In this document: positions 6,543-12,511 of the stretch, piece by piece
Position numbering within the stretch: the first letter of the stretch is position 1
How the letters are laid out: every line of letters starts with the position of its first letter
DNA from: Ruminococcus difficilis
Lineage (GTDB): Bacteria; Bacillota_A; Clostridia; Oscillospirales; Acutalibacteraceae
Assembly: GCF_016680995.1 (NCBI RefSeq)
Contig: NZ_JAEQMG010000086.1
Span: 1-15,914 of the forward strand
Length of the DNA stretch: 15,914 bases
Direction of reading: 5' to 3'
Notes under the pieces: generated by a model
What the model saw: only the letters and a program-made list of their open reading frames with translations
What the model was told of the DNA's origin: nothing
Databases searched by the model: none
Made by a program: the position numbers and the translations under genes

Positions 6543-6556
6543 CTCCGTTTGGATTT
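6543..6556 (+). repeat. 14-bp direct repeat flanking the lipid cassette, right copy
   Basis: CTCCGTTTGGATTT occurs here and at 3807-3820, bracketing the whole tetR-lipid cassette. The left copy is part of a hairpin terminator; the right copy has lost the second arm. The rest of 6557-6679 holds no gene that I can support, only a GGAATCC-GTCA-GGATTCC hairpin at 6626-6643. Confidence 0.55.
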
Positions 6557-6679
6557 ATACTATTATCAAATAAAATTCTATCACATCTGTTGTGTTAAAT
6601 TCCGCATAACTGCGTTGTCGTCCTCGGAATCCGTCAGGATTCCTGCCTCCTCCGCCTTGTTCGATTTATTTTCCGCTAA

Positions 6680-6775
6680 CAGCTGAATAAAACGTTTTCA
6701 TTGAAAATAGTATTAGAAACGCTGGGAAAGCTCTGTCACATCCTGAGCGTGGATTACAATACGCTGCTAAAATAA
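6680..6775 (+). pseudogene. XRE/Cro-type HTH regulator, C-terminal fragment
   Basis: A frame without a start codon, directly after a stop at 6677-6679, reads QLNKTFSLKIVLETLGKLC...DYNTLLK and ends at 6775. The pattern (LETL-KLC--L-VDYN-LLK) is the typical last helix of short Clostridia XRE repressors. The helix-turn-helix itself is gone. A strong terminator begins seven bases later, as expected for the 3' end of a former gene. Confidence 0.4.
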
Positions 6776-6781
6776 AAAAAG

Positions 6782-6817
6782 AGCTGTGAAGGGCAATCGT
6801 TCCTTCACGGCTTTTTT
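6782..6817 (+). terminator. Strong intrinsic terminator
   Basis: AGCTGTGAAGG (6782-6792) pairs with CCTTCACGGCT (6802-6812) over 11 base pairs with one G-U, followed by six T. It ends the XRE fragment gene. Confidence 0.88.
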
Positions 6818-6825
6818 CGTATGAC

Positions 6826-6930
6826 GGGCATATCAATGCTCTGTGGTGAAAGTCCACCGAGGCGTAGTTACCGACGAACTCAGTAGCGACTCCCAAGGTT
6901 TGCATCGTGAGGTGCGGGCGAGAATAAGGG
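6826..6930 (+). ncRNA. Possible group II intron domain I scrap
   Basis: The block has a GTGG-TGAAAGT-CCAC hairpin, then TAGTTACCGACGAACTCAG, a CCCAAGG run and the hairpin GCATC-GTGA-GGTGC with a GNRA tetraloop (6902-6915). This string of elements is reminiscent of domain I of bacterial group II introns. No reverse transcriptase, domain V or intron boundary is present, so at most it is a dead fragment. It directly abuts the integrase C-terminal fragment. The assignment rests on pattern memory and is tentative. Confidence 0.35.
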
Positions 6931-6934
6931 ATAG

Positions 6935-7180
6935 AGAAATTGTTTCTACAGAATCCTCGACGAGATTGGGCTTCCGCATAAAGGACTGCACACTTTCAGA
7001 CACACTTTCGCAACGAGGTTGATCAACGGCGTGAAACAGCTCGACGGCAGTGTAAAACCTCTCTCGGTAAAGCAAGTGGCAGAACTGCTTGGGCATACGA
7101 CCTCAGAAATAACAGAGCTCTACTACGTCAAGCGTGATACTACAAGGCTGGTAGGCTTGACCGACAGCTTCAACCTGTGA
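6935..7180 (+). pseudogene. Tyrosine recombinase/integrase, catalytic C-terminal fragment
   Basis: A frame without a start codon, opening after TAG at 6932-6934, encodes 81 residues ending at TGA 7178-7180. It reads FYRILDEIGLPHKG, then LHTFRHTFATRL (the H-x-x-R box), VAELLGHTTSEI (the conserved LLGH) and ELYYVKRDTTR with the likely nucleophilic Tyr, then GLTDSFNL. These are the end motifs of Clostridia mobile-element integrases, and exactly what the fragment at 488-1126 lacks. The region with the first catalytic Arg is in neither piece, so the two cannot simply be joined. It is a broken gene, since nothing upstream supplies a start. Confidence 0.85.
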
Positions 7181-7222
7181 AAAACATCCCCTCGCCAACA
7201 ACGAGGAGATGAAAAATTCAAG

Positions 7223-7346
7223 CCTGTTTCGCCGTGTGTCGCCCTGTGTGCGATTTGTTAGGGAAAGACGAGAAAGTACCCGCCAAAATTGTTTGCGCCG
7301 TTTTGAGCACTTGTCGCGGTTTGTGAGCGATAGCCTGTTTTGAATC
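7223..7346 (+). repeat. Dispersed ~120-bp repeat, copy 2
   Basis: It begins CCTGTTTCGCCGTGTGTCGC, as in copy 1 at 3389, and ends near TGAGCGATAGCCTG. It lies 42 bp after the integrase fragment stop codon. The stretch 7181-7486 otherwise holds only the degV terminator. Confidence 0.8.
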
Positions 7347-7408
7347 CGTATTTGCCTATAGAAAAAACCAAGCAGGAGTGCGTTCAAAATTTGCGACGCT
7401 AAATCAAA

Positions 7409-7447
7409 GATAACCCGAAAAAAGTACCTAACTTATTTCGGGCTATC
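7409..7447 (-). terminator. Terminator of the PAP2-degV operon
   Basis: GATAACCCGAAA (7409-7420) pairs with TTTCGGGCTATC (7436-7447) with one mismatch. Read on the minus strand it follows the degV stop codon by 39 bases and is succeeded by TTTGATTT. Confidence 0.65.
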
Positions 7448-7486
7448 CTGTAGCGAACTGAATATCGTTCGATGTTAATAAGTGTG

Positions 7487-8371
7487 TTATGTCGTATAGG
7501 TTACCTCTTTTCCGAATGCAAAAACCGCAATAGCGTCGGGACCGATGGACGCGCCGATAATCGGTCCGATATAGTCGACATAGATTTCCTTGCACGGAAT
7601 CTGCTCCTCAATCATCTTTTTGACTTCTTCCGCTTCCTCAGCGCAGTCCGCGTGTGCGATGTAAATGCGCTGATTTTCGGAATTGATGATGGATTCTTTT
7701 AGCAGCCGAACAATTTCATTGAGGGAATTGCCGCGCCCCTTTACTTTTTTGATGGGCGTTTGCTCACCGTTCGCGTCGGCGATAATAATCGGTTTCACGC
7801 CCAAAAGATTGCCGAAAAACGCCGAGGACGCTTTGACTCTGCCTGCCCGTTTGAGCGCGTCAAGGCTGTGCACCGTGCAGTATTCGTTGACAGTGTTTCT
7901 GTCGGCGAGGATTTTATCATAAATTTGCTGTGAGTTCATTCCCATATCGCGGTATTCCGCTGCGCGGATTGCAAGCATACCTTCGCCCATGCAGGCGTTC
8001 AGCGAATCAATGCAGTAAATAGTTGAGCCGGGATTGTCTTTCATCATCCTTTGAGCGATAACCCTTCCGAGATTGACGGAGCTTGACTGCTTGAGTGAAC
8101 ATCCGATGTATATGATGTCAAAGCCCTCTTTAAGATATTTGCCGAAAATCCGTTCAAATTCCTTTTCGGGAACCTGAGCGGTGGTGACGCGGTTGCCGTC
8201 TCTCATTAAATCGTATAATTCCTTTGGTGTGTAGTATTCAAAATCAAGGCTTGCCCACTGCTCTTTGCCGTCGTAAATCGTGAGCATACGGGCATAGTCG
8301 ATGTCATATTCTTCGCGCAAATCCCGTCCGAGATCGGCGCAGGAATCCGTGATGATTTTTACAGGTCGCAT
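7487..8371 (-). CDS. DegV-family fatty-acid-binding protein
   Basis: The 294-residue product matches the usual DegV/FakB length (about 280-290). DegV proteins hold a fatty acid and in FakA/FakB systems present it for phosphorylation to acyl phosphate. Family landmarks are KIITDSCADL at the N-terminus, RVTTAQVP, YIGCSLKQSSSVNLG (the ligand-contacting serine loop), IDSLNACMGEG, LDALKRAGRVKASSAFFGNLLGVKPI and the closing GPIIGASIGPDAIAVFAFG. The start ATG has GGAGGAA five bases upstream. It is the second gene of an operon, 15 bp after the PAP2 gene, and both are transcribed away from a TetR gene. No fakA kinase gene is in the window, so it would rely on one elsewhere or serve another lipid role. 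Confidence 0.9.
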   Translation of the reverse strand: MRPVKIITDSCADLGRDLREEYDIDYARMLTIYDGKEQWASLDFEYYTPKELYDLMRDGNRVTTAQVPEKEFERIFGKYLKEGFDIIYIGCSLKQSSSVNLGRVIAQRMMKDNPGSTIYCIDSLNACMGEGMLAIRAAEYRDMGMNSQQIYDKILADRNTVNEYCTVHSLDALKRAGRVKASSAFFGNLLGVKPIIIADANGEQTPIKKVKGRGNSLNEIVRLLKESIINSENQRIYIAHADCAEEAEEVKKMIEEQIPCKEIYVDYIGPIIGASIGPDAIAVFAFGKEVTYTT

Positions 8372-8386
8372 AATTGTTCCTCCGTT

Positions 8387-8998
8387 TTAAAAAATGATTT
8401 TTATAATGAACGCAATTCCAAACGATACGGCTGCGGACAGTACACCGGCGATAATATCTGTCAATCTGTGTCTTTTCAAATATAGCGATGACCATACGCT
8501 GCCGATAAACAGAATAATAAAAGCAGAAAAGGCGGCGGCTCCCACATATATAACGCTGAAAACACACGGCATAAAAGAGGAAGCGGCGTGTCCGCTGGCA
8601 CGGATATGAAGCAGTTTATTCAAGACGGTTAGGATAATAACCGAAATAAAATAGGTTGTTGCCAGCAATGTGATGCTATTATTGGACGAAAACGCGCCGA
8701 ATACAAAGCAGGCTGCATACCCGATGATATTAAACACAAACGCCAGCCTGCGCTCGCCGTTCCGCCCTTTTTTCTTTAAGGAAGGAACGGTTCTGCATAG
8801 CGGATAGACGCATACCGGAATAATTGAAAGACAAACCAACAAAACAAGGAAATCAATCAACTTAAAATCGAAATTGGTTGAAAACAGCAATATAACTGTT
8901 AATAGTACCGCAGTGATAACCGGCGGCACAGTGACAATACGGATAATCTCCGCGATTTGTTCTGTAATTTTTGATTGCGGGTGTTTTTTCTCGTTCAT
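8387..8998 (-). CDS. PAP2-like membrane phosphatase
   Basis: The 203-residue product is very hydrophobic, with about six membrane segments, and carries degenerate type 2 phosphatidic acid phosphatase motifs. SGH is at residues 135-137 (LHIRASGHAAS). The final motif S-S-x5-H-x3-D is at about 170-181 (SSLYLKRHRLTDIIAG), where the usual Arg of SR-x5-H-x3-D is Ser. Such enzymes remove phosphate from lipid phosphates or undecaprenyl pyrophosphate. ATG 8998 is preferred because the N-terminus (MNEKKHPQSK then a membrane helix) fits and because a TATAAT box at 9036-9041 would place transcription start downstream of the alternative GTG at 9058. It is the first gene of an operon with degV, divergent from TetR. 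Confidence 0.8.
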   Translation of the reverse strand: MNEKKHPQSKITEQIAEIIRIVTVPPVITAVLLTVILLFSTNFDFKLIDFLVLLVCLSIIPVCVYPLCRTVPSLKKKGRNGERRLAFVFNIIGYAACFVFGAFSSNNSITLLATTYFISVIILTVLNKLLHIRASGHAASSFMPCVFSVIYVGAAAFSAFIILFIGSVWSSLYLKRHRLTDIIAGVLSAAVSFGIAFIIKIIF

Positions 8999-9035
8999 AG
9001 GACAACTCTGTTTGACAAAATGAAATTCCTCGTGT

Positions 9036-9060
9036 ATTATATGAAACAAGTGTACCACTT
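9036..9060 (-). promoter_or_regulatory. PAP2-degV promoter region with palindromic site
   Basis: On the minus strand TATAAT lies opposite 9036-9041; the -35 is weak (GTATAA at 17 bp). A perfect inverted repeat AAGTG-TAC-CACTT (9048-9060) falls in the spacer, where a repressor would interfere. Confidence 0.5.
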
Positions 9061-9070
9061 ATACTTTATT

Positions 9071-9115
9071 TTGACAATAGCGTAATATGATACAAAAATA
9101 ACGTATCTGTATCAT
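9071..9115. promoter_or_regulatory. Operator-like inverted repeats in front of the second tetR
   Basis: ATGATACA (9087-9094) is the inverse of TGTATCAT (9108-9115), and a nested GATAC/GTATC pair lies inside (9089-9107). TTGACA (9071-9076) may be the plus-strand -35, but no good -10 sits 17 bp downstream. The string AACGTATCTGTATCA resembles AACGTTACATCTGTAACA at the first operator (4476-4492), as would fit two related TetR proteins. Confidence 0.55.
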
Positions 9116-9127
9116 TTTGGTGAGAAA

Positions 9128-9655
9128 ATGGATAAAAGAAAAGAAAGAAACCGAATCGTCCGCACCGCCATTACGGACGCGGTGTTTGAATTGATGAAGC
9201 AAAAACAGCTTGACGACATCACCGTTACGGAAATAATTCAAAAAGCACAGGTCGCGAGAATATCCTTTTACAGAAATTATGAATCGAAGGAAGCCGTACT
9301 CGCCGGTCTGGTAGAGGACGCGCTTGAAGATTTCAAAGCTACCGCCGACTATGATTTGTCGGATTGCTATTCCGTAAGGCATATATCGCGCTCCCTTGAA
9401 TATTTCATAAAATATAAAGATTATGTTTTGAATTTACACAATTCCGGATATTCGGGAATGATGTTAACCCTGCTCAATCAGTTTCACGAGATAACCGCAG
9501 GCAGTATGGCGTTAAAATCAGCCGAGAGGTATAAACTTTACATATTTATCGGCGCGCTGTACAACACCGCGATTGTTTGGATAAGGGAAGGATCGCCTGA
9601 GCCGATAAATGTCGTTGCTGAAATCATTGCCGACAGCCTTCGGGGTGTAAAATAG
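9128..9655 (+). CDS. TetR/AcrR-family regulator of the PAP2-degV operon
   Basis: The 175-residue product has the TetR DNA-binding domain at about 10-60: RTAITDAVFELMKQKQLDDI, then TVTEIIQKAQVARISFYRNYESKEAVL. The C-terminal part is helical (residues about 75-170) with no recognisable ligand motif. ATG 9128 is close behind GGTGAG (9119-9124). The gene diverges from PAP2-degV with palindromes in the shared region, so local repression is the likely role. Its recognition helix and the downstream YRNYE-KE segment match those of the TetR at 3870-4394 closely, which suggests paralogues controlling two lipid-related operons. The effector is unknown. Confidence 0.87.
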   Translation: MDKRKERNRIVRTAITDAVFELMKQKQLDDITVTEIIQKAQVARISFYRNYESKEAVLAGLVEDALEDFKATADYDLSDCYSVRHISRSLEYFIKYKDYVLNLHNSGYSGMMLTLLNQFHEITAGSMALKSAERYKLYIFIGALYNTAIVWIREGSPEPINVVAEIIADSLRGVK

Positions 9656-9691
9656 GTACCAATATTTCATTCGTCTCATTTTTCTTTACCA

Positions 9692-9722
9692 TTGAACATT
9701 TTTAAAAAAACTATGATATAAT
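9692..9722 (+). promoter_or_regulatory. Extended -10 promoter of the HTH-nitroreductase chimera
   Basis: TATGATATAAT gives an extended -10 (TGn before TATAAT at 9717-9722). TTGAAC (9692-9697) is a -35 with a long 19-bp spacer. Confidence 0.65.
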
Positions 9723-9753
9723 AGTATAAACACATAAACGAAGCGGTGGTTGA

Positions 9754-10185
9754 ATGAAGGAAAACGAGGAGTTAATTGTGTTGTCCGAAGAAATTAAGGG
9801 TACACAAAAAATCCTGACAGCGTTGGGTGATGAAATGCGTCAGCACCTGATTCTAGTGATGACGCAAAGCGGAAATTGCAGCGGAATGCGAGTCAATGAC
9901 ATTGCGGAAAAGACGAGTCTCTCCCGTCCTGCGGTATCGCATAAGCTGAAAACGCTTGCCGACGTCAGCGACTATCAAAACGGCGATCCCGAATGGTACA
10001 AATCAGGACTTGAAGCTGCGCTCCTCGCACCGACAGCGATGAATCAACAAAAATTCAAATTCGAGCGGAACGGCGACAAGGTGAAAGCTAAGGCGGGTCT
10101 TGGTTTTTACTCGAAAACCGACCTCGGTATTGTGAAATATCATTTCGAGCTTGGTGCCGGAAAAGATATATTTAATTGGGGATAA
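9754..10185 (+). CDS. In-frame chimera: ArsR-like HTH joined to the tail of a TM1586-type nitroreductase
   Basis: The 143-residue product has two unrelated halves. Residues about 14-66 are an ArsR-type winged-helix start (ILTALGDEMRQHLIL, then VNDIAEKTSLSRPAVSHKLK) that stops at the recognition helix, without the wing. Residues about 68-143 are the end of a putative nitroreductase of the TM1586 type (DPEWYKSGLEAALLAPTAMNQQKF...GLGFYSKTDLGIVKYHFELGAGKDIFNW), normally the last third of a protein of about 220-250 residues. The junction near codon 66-68 (about 9950-9960) keeps the frame, so a deletion fused two genes. The original promoter remains. A GTG at 9778, six bases after GAGGAG, is a good alternative start. 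The product probably has neither full DNA-binding nor enzyme activity, and may be a pseudogene. Confidence 0.75.
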   Translation: MKENEELIVLSEEIKGTQKILTALGDEMRQHLILVMTQSGNCSGMRVNDIAEKTSLSRPAVSHKLKTLADVSDYQNGDPEWYKSGLEAALLAPTAMNQQKFKFERNGDKVKAKAGLGFYSKTDLGIVKYHFELGAGKDIFNWG

Positions 10186-10203
10186 TACAGTGAGGATAGC
10201 ACT

Positions 10204-10324
10204 CCTGTTTCGCAGTATTTTGCCCTGTGCGCGGTTTGTTGAGGAAAGGTGAAAAGAGTACACGACTGAACAACACGCGCCGTTTTTGAGCGTATGTCGC
10301 GGTTTGTAACGAAAGTCCCATCCT
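10204..10324 (+). repeat. Dispersed ~120-bp repeat, copy 3
   Basis: It begins CCTGTTTCGCAGTATTTTGC, shares GCGGTTTGTTGAGGAAAG and CGCGCCGTTTTTGAGC, and ends near CGCGGTTTGTAACGAAAG. It is the most diverged of the three copies and starts 19 bp after the chimeric gene's stop codon, in the same orientation relative to the upstream gene. Confidence 0.75.
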
Positions 10325-10373
10325 TTGTCTTTCGTTATTCACCTTTTTCGGCGATTTTGATGTTTTATCGTAC

Positions 10374-11678
10374 TCAGCGAGATACATCTAAAGCACTATC
10401 AGGAATCGTCAGTGTTACCACTGTGCCTCCTTCTTTGCGAGGTATAATGCTCATACTTCCCCCACACATGATTACCAAACGCTGCTGTATGTTCTTTAGA
10501 GTGATGTGCGGCTTGCTGTCGTTGGAGAGATCAAAACCCGGACCGGTATCTTCCACGATGATCTCGGTGACGGAATCCGTGCGCCGTGTCCGTATAGAGA
10601 TATGCAGCGATTCGTAATTGGGATTCATACTGTGCTTGACAGCGTTTTCCACAATGGGCTGAAGGGTCAGCGGCGGCAAGCGAAAATTGGTAAAAGGTGT
10701 ATCATAATCAACAATAAGCATATCCTCATACTGCGCTTGTTCTACGGCAAGGTAAGCGCGGGTGTGTTCCAGTTCCGTGGAAAACGGAATGGTGCTTTCG
10801 CTGGCTACGGCGTTGAAATTCTTGCGCAGATAGTTGGTGAAATCCATTGTGATTTGCTGAGCTTTTTGGGGATCGAGCCTGCAAAGACTGTAAATGCTCA
10901 TTAAGGTGTTATAGATAAAATGCGGTCGCATTTGCAACACCATGACGCTGGCTCGCTCATGAGCGATTTCCTGTTGCTGCCTGACGATTTTCTGTTGTTG
11001 GCGGCGATCCTGCTCAATCTGATCGGAGAGGATGAAACTGTACATGGCCAGCGCAGAGAGAACGTAGCTGACGTCAATGAGCGGGAAAACGTCTATGAAC
11101 AGATGTACGATCAGCGTAACCGTAATCGGCAGTATGGCAATGATGAAAGCGAGAAATACTTTGCGGGAAAGCTGTGTCCGACGTCGCATTGTGCCTATGA
11201 AATTAAGCAGCATAGCCACAATTATCGGTACAAGAGGAAGCCAGTAAAGGGAACCGCGAAAATACTGGTCGTCCGGTGTGATATACATGAAATCGTCGAT
11301 GAACAGGGTGCTGACAAGCAGGGCAGCAAAAACTGCCCACAAAACGAGAACAGCGTGAAAGAGCTTGCTCGTGCGTATGTTTTCACCACAGCAATGCAGC
11401 AGATAAGCCGTCAGCATAAGCAGCGGCAGCGAGAGCAGCAGGGATTCCAGAAGCAGAAGGAAAATGAATACCGCTCTTGGAACGTTATAATATTGGAAAA
11501 TCACCTCAATGATGTTTGACAGGCAGCCCAGCAGAAAAACGATGAAATAGCTCATAAAAAAGCGCCTGCTCCAGTGGTCAATTCCGGGAATGACAACGGT
11601 AAACCACAATCCTATAGCGCTCAAAAGCAATGCTGCGCCAAATGTGGAAAAAGAAAGGAGTTCAACCCAGTTGTTCAT
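10374..11678 (-). CDS. LytS-family membrane sensor histidine kinase
   Basis: The 434-residue product has an N-terminal membrane domain with about six or seven hydrophobic segments (residues about 8-218), a short coiled linker rich in Gln and Arg (220-245) and a cytoplasmic kinase of the His_kinase plus HATPase class. The phospho-acceptor is His253 in LQMRPHFIYNTL. The ATP-binding N box is PIVENAVKHS (Asn345), the G1 box is EDTGPGF (Asp377), and GGTVV closes the domain. It should sense a membrane or extracellular cue and phosphorylate its partner. The start overlaps the stop of the response regulator gene by four bases (ATGA), so the pair is one transcript. The ligand is unknown; no peptide pheromone gene is visible nearby. 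Confidence 0.92.
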   Translation of the reverse strand: MNNWVELLSFSTFGAALLLSAIGLWFTVVIPGIDHWSRRFFMSYFIVFLLGCLSNIIEVIFQYYNVPRAVFIFLLLLESLLLSLPLLMLTAYLLHCCGENIRTSKLFHAVLVLWAVFAALLVSTLFIDDFMYITPDDQYFRGSLYWLPLVPIIVAMLLNFIGTMRRRTQLSRKVFLAFIIAILPITVTLIVHLFIDVFPLIDVSYVLSALAMYSFILSDQIEQDRRQQQKIVRQQQEIAHERASVMVLQMRPHFIYNTLMSIYSLCRLDPQKAQQITMDFTNYLRKNFNAVASESTIPFSTELEHTRAYLAVEQAQYEDMLIVDYDTPFTNFRLPPLTLQPIVENAVKHSMNPNYESLHISIRTRRTDSVTEIIVEDTGPGFDLSNDSKPHITLKNIQQRLVIMCGGSMSIIPRKEGGTVVTLTIPDSALDVSR

Positions 11679-12274
11679 TCGTCCTCACCTCTCAAAGAAA
11701 ACGGATAGCGCAGCTTTTTTAGTTGTCTGCGGACGTCCTCCGTGATCAACGGCTTGACCATAAATCCACAGGCGTCGGTGCCCCATGCGTTGAGGGAATA
11801 TTCGGGATATGCTGTCAGATAGACGACTTTTGTGCAGGGATTGATTTCAAGCAGCTCACGGCAGAGATCAAAGCCGCTGATCACGCCCATCTCTATATCC
11901 AGAAAAGCCAGATCGGTTCGGTGCTTTTTTGCGTATTCAATCGCTTTTTGCGGGCGGCTAAAGCTCGCTATGGCGGCGTTTGGCGCGACCTCCTCTAAAA
12001 TCAGCTGATTGTAGGAGAGAATGACCTTGTTGTCGTCCACCATGATAATGTTGAAGGATTCGTTGATCTCAGCCGTGGCGGAGAGCAGTTTTTTGACGTC
12101 TACCCTCAGAACCTCGGCAAGACGGATGATCATGGCGGCATCCGGCAGCCGGCTGCCGCTTTCCCATTTGGAAATGGTAGCCTTGTTTACAAACATGAGG
12201 TTTGCAAGCTGACTCTGGGTAAGCCCCTTTTGAATTCTCAGTTTTCTTAATGTATCCGCAAACTGGATGTTCAT
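11675..12274 (-). CDS. Response regulator with N-terminal XRE HTH and C-terminal receiver
   Basis: In this 199-residue product the domain order is reversed from ordinary response regulators. Residues about 5-64 are a Cro/CI-type helix-turn-helix (LRKLRIQKGLTQSQLANLMF, then VNKATISKWESGSRLPD). Residues about 74-190 are a receiver with acidic pair Asp80-Asp81, phospho-acceptor Asp126 (LAFLDIEMG), Thr154 (YLTAYPEY) and Lys174 (FMVKPL), all key residues present. It lies directly upstream of and overlaps the kinase gene. AGGAGG lies 12 bases before the start, which is long. The likely role is phosphorylation-controlled DNA binding; the target genes are unknown. The receiver (LTAYPEYSL-A) is closest in style to LytR/AgrA-type receivers, which matches the LytS-like partner. 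Confidence 0.9.
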   Translation of the reverse strand: MNIQFADTLRKLRIQKGLTQSQLANLMFVNKATISKWESGSRLPDAAMIIRLAEVLRVDVKKLLSATAEINESFNIIMVDDNKVILSYNQLILEEVAPNAAIASFSRPQKAIEYAKKHRTDLAFLDIEMGVISGFDLCRELLEINPCTKVVYLTAYPEYSLNAWGTDACGFMVKPLITEDVRRQLKKLRYPFSLRGEDE

Positions 12275-12304
12275 GGTATCGGTACGCCTCCTTTTATGTC
12301 ATTT

Positions 12305-12333
12305 ATTATAGTCCAATACAATCGTAAACGCAA
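12305..12333 (-). promoter_or_regulatory. Promoter of the two-component operon
   Basis: On the minus strand TTGCGT (opposite 12328-12333), a 17-bp spacer and TATAAT (opposite 12305-12310) lie about 30 bp before the regulator gene. Confidence 0.75.
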
Positions 12334-12378
12334 GATGGAAGGAAAATCATGGTTGGCATTCCGGCAACTCCACTTGAA

Positions 12379-12407
12379 TTGCTCTGGAAAAGATGAAATA
12401 ATAGAAT
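12379..12407 (+). promoter_or_regulatory. Candidate promoter of the DUF3089 lipoprotein gene
   Basis: TTGCTC (12379-12384), 17 bp, TAGAAT (12402-12407). The resulting leader of about 100 nt contains a TGCAGG/CCTGCA hairpin (12445-12479). Moderate match only. Confidence 0.4.
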
Positions 12408-12511
12408 TAATCAGCACCTTTGGGCGTATTTAGCAAAGGATGAATGCAGGCATGAGAGTGATAGCCTCGAATTCCTGCAAAATATAGAAAGTATTCAGAA
12501 AGGAAAAAAGA

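Noticed and set aside
3389..10324. The three dispersed repeats as a CRISPR array
   Set aside because: The copies are thousands of bases apart, about 120 bp long and diverged; there are no spacers or cas genes.
10920..11519. A 199-codon plus-strand frame opposite the histidine kinase
   Set aside because: It is a shadow of the kinase, rich in Gln, Arg and Asn, with no domain.
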